From the NCBI GenBank assembly GCA_050694175.1, contig JBOGXA010000040.1, positions 1 through 5,748 of the forward strand: a stretch of 5,748 nucleotides of DNA, in the 5' to 3' direction. A program made the position numbers and the translations under genes. This document shows, one piece after another, positions 1 through 4,429 of this stretch. This DNA is from JBOGXA01 sp050694175. Lineage in GTDB: Bacteria > Actinomycetota > CADDZG01 > WHSQ01. Below the pieces are notes generated by a model that was not told the DNA's origin, did no database searches, and was given only the letters and a program-made list of their open reading frames with translations. Within the stretch, counting starts at the first letter, position 1. Every line of letters begins with the position of its first letter.

Positions 1-479
1 TGGGCGCGCAGACGCGCTGCCTGGCCCTTCCACCACGCGCGCGCGGTCAGCAGCACGCCGGTGATGTCGTTGAGGCCGTCCTCTCTGCACCCCGAAGGAA
101 TGAGCCAGTGGATGTCTCTGTTCGGGCCTACGGGGTCGTCGGCAGCGAGCCTCTTCGCGACTTTTCGCAACCCGAGCTCCTTCTCGATCACGTACCCCGG
201 CTTCGCGCCGATGCTCCACGCCGACACCTCTCCGTTCTCGAACAGGAGCACGGCGGGGATAGACAGGATGCGGTAGGCGCGGGCCGGCATCGGGTTCTCG
301 TCAACGTCGGCCTTGACGAAGGTGATCTTTCCGTCCCACTCATGGGCGAGCAGCTGGAGGGCCGCCGACACCTGTCGGCATGGACCGCACCATTCGGCGT
401 AGAAGTCCACGACCACCGGGGATGGACTCTTAAGGACTTCGTCGAGAAAGTCTGTCTCCGACACGGCCCTGAGCTGCAT
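1..479 (-). CDS. Thioredoxin with C-terminal extension (partial, runs off the left edge)
   Basis: Minus-strand frame open from an ATG at 479-477 to the window edge, giving 159 complete codons and no stop. It encodes a cytoplasmic-type thioredoxin: PVVVDFYAEWCGPC (residues 21-34) carries the redox-active Cys31 and Cys34, FVKADVDEN (54-62) is the central strand, and SIPAVLLF (73-80) carries the cis-proline Pro75. No signal peptide is visible. Thioredoxins reduce protein disulfides and are normally recharged by thioredoxin reductase. The fold should end near residue 110-115, but the frame continues for at least 45 more residues (from about NRDIHWLIPSGC), so this is a long thioredoxin or a fusion whose partner lies outside the window. 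The start is supported by a GAGGAGGAG Shine-Dalgarno 8 nt upstream. It is divergent from the thioredoxin-fold gene at 629. The family is certain; the identity of the extension is unknown. Confidence 0.9.
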   Translation of the reverse strand, partial: MQLRAVSETDFLDEVLKSPSPVVVDFYAEWCGPCRQVSAALQLLAHEWDGKITFVKADVDENPMPARAYRILSIPAVLLFENGEVSAWSIGAKPGYVIEKELGLRKVAKRLAADDPVGPNRDIHWLIPSGCREDGLNDITGVLLTARAWWKGQAARLRA

Positions 480-487
480 GGCTACAG

Positions 488-496
488 CTCCTCCTC
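488..496 (-). promoter_or_regulatory. Shine-Dalgarno of the thioredoxin gene
   Basis: GAGGAGGAG on the minus strand, 8 nt before the ATG at 479. It decides the start codon of a gene whose 3' end is not in the window. Confidence 0.75.
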
Positions 497-628
497 GGGT
501 CTCTCATACAGTCGGACCCGATCCGGGAGCGAGAGCTTCCGCAACTGTCGGAGAAGAGACAATCTTTGGAGTGTCAGCGGCAGCACATTTCGGAAACTGG
601 CGCGGTGCTTTCAAGGTTGGATGTGGGT

Positions 629-940
629 ATGGAGATCACGATCCGCTACTTCGATGGGTGTCCCAACTGGCAGGTTGCTCGCCAGCGTGTGACCCAAACC
701 CTCGAGGCGATCCCCGTAGAGGAGCGCCCGAGCGTGAAACTCGAGAGGGTCGAGACGGCCGAGGAAGCTGAGAGGCTGGGATTCCGGGGCTCGCCGACCG
801 TCCTGATCGACGGCAGGGATCCTTTTGCCGACGACTCCGCTCCGGTCGGATTGTCGTGCCGCGTGTATAGAACGGAGTCGGGGTTCGAGGGCTCGCCGTC
901 GCTAGACCAGCTATACGAGGTCCTCAATACTGACGCATAG
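629..940 (+). CDS. Thioredoxin-fold family protein with a single active-site cysteine
   Basis: A 103-residue protein with a compact thioredoxin fold. The N-terminal strand and active-site loop read MEITIRYFDGCPNWQ, so Cys11 is where the first cysteine of CxxC would be, and Trp14 replaces the second cysteine. GFRGSPTVLIDGRDPF (residues 51-66) contains the cis-proline Pro56 and the following strand. A second cysteine, Cys77 in GLSCRVYRT, is far away in sequence and could be a resolving partner. The length is typical for small actinobacterial proteins of this type; the substrate is unknown. The frame is open upstream to an ATG at 566, but residues from there have no thioredoxin character. ATG 629 places the first strand at the N-terminus, although its Shine-Dalgarno is weak (AAGG at 613-616); GTG 623 is an alternative. 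It is followed 47 bp later by the selenoprotein and probably cotranscribed with it. Confidence 0.8.
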   Translation: MEITIRYFDGCPNWQVARQRVTQTLEAIPVEERPSVKLERVETAEEAERLGFRGSPTVLIDGRDPFADDSAPVGLSCRVYRTESGFEGSPSLDQLYEVLNTDA

Positions 941-945
941 CCGGC

Positions 946-957
946 CGCCGATCGGCG
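946..957. repeat. Perfect 12-bp palindrome between the two redox genes
   Basis: CGCCGATCGGCG reads the same on both strands. It lies 5 bp after the stop of the thioredoxin-fold gene. As RNA it could form only a 4-bp stem with a GATC loop and has no U tract, so it is not a convincing terminator. It may be a protein-binding site or chance in GC-rich DNA. Confidence 0.3.
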
Positions 958-973
958 TGTCTACGCGGGGACA

Positions 974-980
974 GGAGGAG
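974..980 (+). promoter_or_regulatory. Shine-Dalgarno of the AhpD-like selenoprotein
   Basis: GGAGGAG lies 7 nt before the ATG at 988. It is one of the best ribosome binding sites in the window and fixes the start upstream of the in-frame TGA. The GTG at 1180, directly after the TGA, has no comparable site in front of it, which argues against a separate downstream gene. Confidence 0.75.
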
Positions 981-987
981 CGTCGCG

Positions 988-1506
988 ATGTGGGTTCAGT
1001 TGGGACCGCGGGGGAGCTCACTTCCCGGGGTGCTGGCGTCGCACTCCCTGAACGAGGCCGCGCTGGATGCGCACCTCGGGCTCTATCGCACGATCATGTT
1101 CGGGGAATCCCCGCTAACCCGTGCCGAGCGCGAGGCGATTGCGGTGATCGTCTCGGCCGCGAACGACTGCCACTACTGAGTGGTCCAGCACGGAGAGGCT
1201 CTCGGTCGAGAGTCGGGTGATCCATCTCTGCAGGACGCAGTCGCGGAGGGGCGGTTTGACGAGCTCGATCCTCGGATGGCTTCGCTGTGTCGGTACGCGC
1301 TCAAATTGACGATCACGCCGTCGGAGATGACCGCGTCAGACGTCGAGGCCTTGCGCGACGCGGGATTCGACGATCGGGGGGTAGTCGACGCGAATCAGGT
1401 CGTCTCTTATTTCAACTACGTCAACCGAGTAGTGGACGGCCTCGGAGTCGAGCTCGAGGAGTCCTGGGCTCCCTATCTGAGGATCAAGCGTCACTACAAC
1501 CTCTGA
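988..1506 (+). CDS. AhpD-like peroxidase-family selenoprotein (CxxU active site, in-frame TGA)
   Basis: Read through the TGA at 1177-1179, this is one 172-residue protein of the carboxymuconolactone decarboxylase/AhpD superfamily, in the group usually called peroxidase-related enzymes. The active site reads SAANDCHY-U-VVQHGEAL: Cys61, Sec64 and His68, with Glu49 twelve residues before Cys61. This reproduces the spacing of Glu118, Cys130, Cys133 and His137 in Mycobacterium tuberculosis AhpD, with selenocysteine in place of the second catalytic cysteine. Both sides are family-like: HSLNEAALDAHLGLYRTIMFG (19-39) and LTRAEREAIAVIVSAAN (43-59) before it, RYALKLT and DANQVVSYFNYVNRVVDGLGVELEE after it. 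The N-terminus is somewhat short, but a strong Shine-Dalgarno supports ATG 988. The likely role is thiol/selenol-dependent reduction of peroxides; the neighbouring thioredoxin proteins are plausible electron donors (inference). Translation would need the SelB/tRNA-Sec machinery elsewhere in the genome. A nonsense mutation is the alternative, but no other decay is visible. Confidence 0.85.
1177..1179 (+). other. Selenocysteine codon (UGA) at the catalytic position
   Basis: TGA lies three codons after the Cys61 codon, at the site of the resolving cysteine in CxxC. The frame stays open for 108 further sense codons that match the same family. A Cys codon (TGC/TGT) differs by a single base, so a nonsense mutation is formally possible, but the exact catalytic placement and the stem-loop downstream favour selenocysteine. 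Confidence 0.8.
1197..1214 (+). promoter_or_regulatory. Candidate bacterial SECIS hairpin
   Basis: CTCTC (1199-1203) and GAGAG (1208-1212) pair around a GGTC loop (1204-1207). The stem extends by a G-U pair (1198-1213) and a G-C pair (1197-1214) to 7 bp. The loop begins 24 nt after the UGA, inside the roughly 16-37 nt window known for bacterial SECIS elements. Like the Escherichia coli fdhF element, the apical loop contains GGUC with a leading G, the feature contacted by SelB. The lower stem toward the UGA is not obviously continuous by eye. Confidence 0.65.
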
Positions 1507-1686
1507 TAGGTGACATAGGCACGTTCTAGCCGGACGCTCTTGCGACCGACTCACTGCCCGAAAGATATCTAACCGAACTGAGTGTCTGTCTTCTGACAAT
1601 CCTTGGTTGAAGAGTCGATTCACGGAGATCTAACGATCGAGGCAAAAGACGGGATGAGCGCGACAGCGGCTGCATCGCGTCGATCG

Positions 1687-1716
1687 TCGGCGTCACTGCA
1701 ATCACGATTACGCCGA
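1687..1716. repeat. Inverted repeat in the leader of the membrane protein gene
   Basis: TCGGCGT (1687-1693) and ACGCCGA (1710-1716) are perfect 7-bp complements with a 16-nt loop. They lie 45 bp before the ATG of the membrane protein. No U tract follows, so it is not a clear terminator. It could be an operator or leader structure. The rest of the 1507-1761 gap holds no convincing gene; a weak promoter-like pair is TTGAAG (1607-1612) and TCTAAC (1629-1634). Confidence 0.3.
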
Positions 1717-1745
1717 GCGCGTCTCATCCAGTAGAGGCACTCGAC

Positions 1746-1753
1746 AGAGGAGG
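1746..1753 (+). promoter_or_regulatory. Shine-Dalgarno of the membrane protein gene
   Basis: AGAGGAGG ends 8 nt before the ATG at 1762. It selects this ATG over the in-frame GTG at 1753, which overlaps the site itself. Confidence 0.7.
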
Positions 1754-1761
1754 TGGCGGTT

Positions 1762-2337
1762 ATGGCTGTTGCGACAGCCGACAAAGACTTCGCGGCGGGC
1801 AGGGTAGATGTCGGAAACGCGCTCAAGGTGGGGGCCGTCGGAGGAGTAGTCGCAGCGATCGTGATGGCCATGTACGCAATGATCGCGGGAGCTACGTATA
1901 TCGGCAGCGGGTTCTTCACGCCGCTGTATCACATCGCGTCGGCGTTCATCGACCCCAAGCCGATGATGACGTCGATGCAACATGCCATGGAGGGCCAGAA
2001 CTTCTACTTCACGTTCGGGCCGGCCGTACTCGGGATGGCGGTTCACCTCGCCACGGGGCTGGTCTACGGAGTCGTCTTTGCACTCGCTGCACGTGCGCTG
2101 CGACTGAGCGGTGGTGCTGCAGTTGTGGCTGGAGCAGTGTTCGGGCCGTTGGTGTTGGCTTTCAGTAGCTTCGCGGGCCTACCGGTCGCAGCCTCGCTGT
2201 TCGGCGGAGGCGATCCGATCTCTGACATGCCCAAAATGGTTGGCTGGGGGACGTTCACGATCGAGCACGTGATGTTCGGCCTCGTTGTGGGCCTGTGGTG
2301 GTTGAAGGGAGGGGCTGGAAGTCTGCGCCAGCCCTAG
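1762..2337 (+). CDS. Four-helix integral membrane protein of unknown function
   Basis: A 191-residue protein I do not recognise as a named family. About 20 polar residues precede four hydrophobic segments: roughly 22-45 (GAVGGVVAAIVMAMYAMIAG), 85-108 (starting FGPAVLGMAVHLATG), 117-137 (starting GGAAVVAGAVFGPLVL) and 162-181 (ending VVGLWWL). Histidines sit at or in helices 2 and 4 (His95 in AVHLATG, His169 in IEHVMFG), each followed by small residues. The loop at 55-80 contains another two (His57, His74) and a DPKP turn. Histidines in membrane helices could bind a metal or haem, but no defined motif supports this. There is no cleavable signal peptide. ATG 1762 is chosen because a strong Shine-Dalgarno lies 8 nt upstream. 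It stands 255 bp from the selenoprotein on the same strand, so it is probably separately expressed. Confidence 0.8.
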   Translation: MAVATADKDFAAGRVDVGNALKVGAVGGVVAAIVMAMYAMIAGATYIGSGFFTPLYHIASAFIDPKPMMTSMQHAMEGQNFYFTFGPAVLGMAVHLATGLVYGVVFALAARALRLSGGAAVVAGAVFGPLVLAFSSFAGLPVAASLFGGGDPISDMPKMVGWGTFTIEHVMFGLVVGLWWLKGGAGSLRQP

Positions 2338-2379
2338 TCGCTGCAAGCTCGACCGCCATAGGGATTGACCCAGGTTCGG

Positions 2380-2410
2380 TTGACTATTGGGTTCCACCTT
2401 CGGTGAGAAT
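2380..2410 (+). promoter_or_regulatory. Weak promoter candidate for the tRNA gene
   Basis: TTGACT (2380-2385) and GAGAAT (2405-2410) are separated by 19 bp, and the tRNA begins 12 nt after the second box. The spacing is longer than the usual 17 bp. TTGACC at 2365-2370 is an alternative -35 box. The placement is reasonable but the match is poor. Confidence 0.25.
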
Positions 2411-2422
2411 GGAAGGGTCGCC

Positions 2423-2496
2423 GGGGGCGTAGCTCAGTTGGTCAGAGCAATCGACTCATAATCGATCGGCCGCTGGTTCGAGTCCAGCCGCCCCCA
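2423..2496 (+). tRNA. tRNA with CAT anticodon (elongator Met or Ile2)
   Basis: A full cloverleaf can be drawn. The 7-bp acceptor stem pairs GGGGGCG with CGCCCCC (2489-2495), followed by discriminator A2496. The D stem is GCTC/GAGC around AGTTGGTCA. The anticodon stem ATCGA/TCGAT encloses the loop CTCATAA with anticodon CAT at 2457-2459. The variable loop is 5 nt, and the T arm is GCTGG-TTCGAGT-CCAGC. CCA is not encoded. With CAT the tRNA is either elongator methionine or the isoleucine tRNA whose C34 is converted to lysidine; the perfect first acceptor pair (G-C) excludes initiator tRNA. The arm sequences resemble both classes and I cannot decide. Its 3' end faces the accessory region, so it is a candidate integration site. 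Confidence 0.95.
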
Positions 2497-2500
2497 CGAA

Positions 2501-2614
2501 CCGCCCATAATGCGAACTGTGCGCTCAGCATCTTGGGTTCTCGGCTATGTCTGATCCCTACATGTTGTGGTTCGCATTAAGGGAAGCTGGGCCGCCCAAG
2601 TGCTCATGCGAACC
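2501..2614. repeat. Cluster of short repeats just downstream of the tRNA
   Basis: TAATGCGAAC (2508-2517) is perfectly inverted as GTTCGCATTA (2570-2579). A further direct copy of the core, ATGCGAACC, is at 2606-2614 and is the exact complement of 2569-2577. CCGCCCA occurs at 2501-2507 and 2592-2598, each upstream of a TGCGAAC copy. The cluster fills the otherwise empty 127 bp between the tRNA and the small minus-strand gene. It could be integrase arm-type sites or an operator; no duplicate of the tRNA 3' end is seen in the window. Confidence 0.45.
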
Positions 2615-2623
2615 ATTCGAGCT

Positions 2624-2806
2624 TCAGTGCTGTACCTCGTCGTCTTCCTCTTCCGGAAGATCTATCGGCCGCGCCCTCCTGGCCCGGTTGAGTCTTTCCA
2701 AGATGATTTCGGCCAAGAGATCGGTGACCTCCTCGAAGTCCTCCTCCGACATGGGGACGACCTTGCCGGGCAGCACTCTGATCGGTTTCGTTTTGGATCG
2801 AGCCAT
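2624..2806 (-). CDS. Small acidic-tailed hypothetical protein (60 aa)
   Basis: A 60-residue protein of unknown function. It has a basic N-terminus (MARSKTKPIRVLPGKVVP), a predicted amphipathic helix (about 20-42, EEDFEEVTDLLAEIILERLN), a basic patch (RARRAR, 41-46) and an acidic tail (PEEEDDEVQ, 51-59). The charge layout suggests a small DNA- or protein-binding partner, but no family is recognised. ATG 2806 is chosen because GGGAGGG (2811-2817) lies 4 nt upstream on the minus strand. A longer in-frame start at 3007 would overlap abiEi and its control region and gives no sensible protein. It is transcribed toward the tRNA and is divergent from abiEi, with 133 bp between the start codons holding the inverted repeats. 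It may share control with that operon. Confidence 0.6.
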   Translation of the reverse strand: MARSKTKPIRVLPGKVVPMSEEDFEEVTDLLAEIILERLNRARRARPIDLPEEEDDEVQH

Positions 2807-2887
2807 GACACCCTCCCTCTCGATCGGCTTCCAGCGGGTTGCAGCGGTCAGGCACGACCGTGGGGGCAGAGGCTCAACTCGGAGACT

Positions 2888-2949
2888 CGACCGTATGAAA
2901 TCCTCCTGAGGGCGACCGTATGTCTGTAGGATTTCATACATGCCTACAG
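2888..2949. promoter_or_regulatory. Operator-like repeats in front of the abiE operon
   Basis: GTATGAAATCCT (2893-2904) and AGGATTTCATAC (2928-2939) form a perfect 12-bp inverted repeat whose right arm ends on the base before the abiEi ATG. CGACCGTATG is directly repeated at 2888-2897 and 2913-2922. CTGTAGG (2924-2930) and CCTACAG (2943-2949) form a second inverted pair overlapping the start codon. Known AbiEi antitoxins repress their own operon by binding inverted repeats in the promoter, so this is the likely operator. The right arm also holds the only Shine-Dalgarno candidate (AGGA, 2928-2931) and a possible -10 box TAGGAT (2927-2932); the second would give a leaderless mRNA. Confidence 0.65.
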
Positions 2950-3539
2950 TTGCCGCACTTGACCGACTCCGAGGCCTCGGCCCTGTCTTCCGGTCGAGGG
3001 ATGCCATCGCGGCCGGCGTCTCGTGGCGAGATCTCTACAACCTCCGGGACGGGGGCGAGATCCTCGAATTGTCGAGGGGCCTCTTCCAGCTTGCCGAGGT
3101 GGCCGGGATGGACGACATCGACTTCGTTGCTGTCTGCGCCCGGGCGCCGGGCGGGATGATCTGCTTGAACTCGGCTCTCGCCCACTGGGATCTCAGCGAC
3201 GAGATCCCTGCCGAGGTCCACCTCGCGGTTCCCGAAGGCTCGCACCGGCCGACGATCGATTACCCGCCAACCAGGGTCCATGTATTCCGGGCCGAAACGT
3301 TCGACCTGGGCCGCGCTGTGATACGTCCGGAGTTCGGCGGGCGGTACTGGATCACTGATCGCGAGCGGACGGTTGTGGATGCATTTCGGCTCCGCCACCT
3401 TCTCGGCGATGACATGGCTCACGATGCCCTCCGCCGGTATCTGCGCGACCGGCCAAAGCCCGCCCGCTTGGTCGAGTTCGCTCGCGTTCTCCGTGTCCGG
3501 ACGCCAATCACAAGCGTCATGCGGGTGCTGCAGGAATGA
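2940..3539 (+). CDS. abiEi: Type IV toxin-antitoxin system antitoxin, AbiEi family
   Basis: A 199-residue AbiEi-type antitoxin. Residues 1-52 form the N-terminal winged helix-turn-helix: FRSRDAIAAGVSWRDLYNLR (17-36) is the helical part and GEILELSRGLFQLAE (39-53) the wing. The C-terminal part contains the family-like ICLNSALAHWDLSDEIP (74-90), EVHLAVPEGSHRP and a late YWITDRERTVVDAFR region. In studied systems the N-terminal domain represses the operon, while the C-terminal domain is needed to neutralise the toxin without stable binding of the two proteins. The start at 2940 gives the expected domain N-terminus, with AGGA 8 nt upstream inside the operator-like repeat. The stop overlaps the toxin start by 4 bp. 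No truncation or missing region is apparent. Confidence 0.88.
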   Translation: MPTVAALDRLRGLGPVFRSRDAIAAGVSWRDLYNLRDGGEILELSRGLFQLAEVAGMDDIDFVAVCARAPGGMICLNSALAHWDLSDEIPAEVHLAVPEGSHRPTIDYPPTRVHVFRAETFDLGRAVIRPEFGGRYWITDRERTVVDAFRLRHLLGDDMAHDALRRYLRDRPKPARLVEFARVLRVRTPITSVMRVLQE

Positions 3540-4429
3540 GCCGCCCAAGCCGCGACACCACAGGTGGCCGGGCATACCTCGACCTGCAGGCCAGGGCCCG
3601 GCAGGAGGGCCGGCCGACTGACGAGTTGCTCGTCCTCTACATCCTCGAAAGGTTCCTGTTTCGGCTCTCGCAATCGGAGCATCGCGATCGTCTCTTACTG
3701 AAGGGCGGCATGCTCCTCGCAGCCTTTGATGAGCGACGTCCGACTGCCGATGTCGACCTCCTCGCTCGAATGGTGGCGAACGACGTGGATGTGATCGTGG
3801 CGCTCGTGCGCGATGTCTTGGCCATCGAAGTCGACGACGGTGTCGTCTTCGAGCCCGACGCCCTGCGCGCCCGGGTGATTCGCGATACCGACCTGTACAC
3901 GGGCGTCCGGGTCACCGTCCCGGCTACCATCGCAAAGGCACGGCGTCCCCTGCGTGTCGATATAAATGTCGGCGATCCTGTGACTCCCGCGCCCGTGGAG
4001 GTGGAGTATCCGGCGCTTCTGGGCGAGTCGTTCGAGGTTGTCGGTTATCCGCTCGAAACGGTGCTGGCGGAAAAGATCGTCACGATGGTTGATCGAGGTG
4101 ACGCGACCACGAGGGAACGCGACTTTGCCGATGTCGTGATTCTCACGAGGCGTCACGCGGTTGATGTAGTACGGCTGGCTGCGGCCGTCCGAGCTACCGG
4201 AGCACATCGGCAGTCCGACCTGCGTCCCCTTCGATCGGTCCTCATCGTCTTGGCGTCCGAGAGGCAACGTGACTGGGAGCGGTTCGTGACGCGCAGCGGG
4301 CTCGATGACGAGTTGCCTGCCGCCTACGCGGAGGCGATCGCAGCCGTCGCCGACTTCGCTGACCCGATTCTCAGTCGCGAAATTGCTTCAGGGGAGTGGG
4401 ACCCGGTCACGAGAACGTGGCGAACGTAG
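3536..4429 (+). CDS. abiEii: AbiEii/AbiGii-family nucleotidyltransferase toxin
   Basis: A 297-residue protein of the DNA polymerase beta-like nucleotidyltransferase superfamily, the toxin half of AbiE. Conserved motifs are present in order: LLLKGGMLL (53-61) with the GG signature, PTADVDLL (69-76) with Asp72 and Asp74 for metal/NTP binding, VDINVGDP (141-148) with Asp142, GYPLETVLAEKIVTMVDRG (170-188) with the catalytic-region Lys180, and RERDFADV (193-200). Related mycobacterial MenT toxins transfer nucleotides to tRNA acceptor ends; whether this one does is inference. AbiE systems act in phage defence by abortive infection. ATG 3536 overlaps the abiEi stop (ATGA), pointing to translational coupling. 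The C-terminus (FADPILSREIASGEWDPVTRTW) looks like an authentic family end, although it overlaps the antisense helicase frame by 106 bp. All key residues appear intact. Confidence 0.9.
   Translation: MSRPSRDTTGGRAYLDLQARARQEGRPTDELLVLYILERFLFRLSQSEHRDRLLLKGGMLLAAFDERRPTADVDLLARMVANDVDVIVALVRDVLAIEVDDGVVFEPDALRARVIRDTDLYTGVRVTVPATIAKARRPLRVDINVGDPVTPAPVEVEYPALLGESFEVVGYPLETVLAEKIVTMVDRGDATTRERDFADVVILTRRHAVDVVRLAAAVRATGAHRQSDLRPLRSVLIVLASERQRDWERFVTRSGLDDELPAAYAEAIAAVADFADPILSREIASGEWDPVTRTWRT

Noticed and set aside
108..692. Plus-strand frame of 194 codons opposite the thioredoxin
   Set aside because: It is antisense to a clear WCGPC thioredoxin, runs into the next gene, and its product is arginine/serine-rich without any recognisable fold.
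1180..1506. Separate gene starting at GTG 1180 right after the TGA
   Set aside because: It would begin in the middle of the AhpD catalytic motif, has no Shine-Dalgarno, and leaves the upstream half ending at Tyr63 without the rest of its fold. One selenoprotein explains both halves.
2394..2406. Terminator hairpin CACC-TTC-GGTG before the tRNA
   Set aside because: Only 4 bp with no T tract; too weak to call a terminator.
2547..2929. Overlapping plus-strand frames of 120 codons between the tRNA and abiEi
   Set aside because: They lie opposite the 60-residue gene and across the operator region, lack a good Shine-Dalgarno, and give serine- or arginine-rich products.
2934..3575. Minus-strand frame of 213 codons opposite abiEi
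   Set aside because: It mirrors the abiEi coding frame, covers the operator-like repeats, and has no recognisable domain.
3695..4267. Minus-strand frame of 190 codons opposite abiEii
   Set aside because: abiEii has all its nucleotidyltransferase motifs on the plus strand; this product is low in fold-like character.
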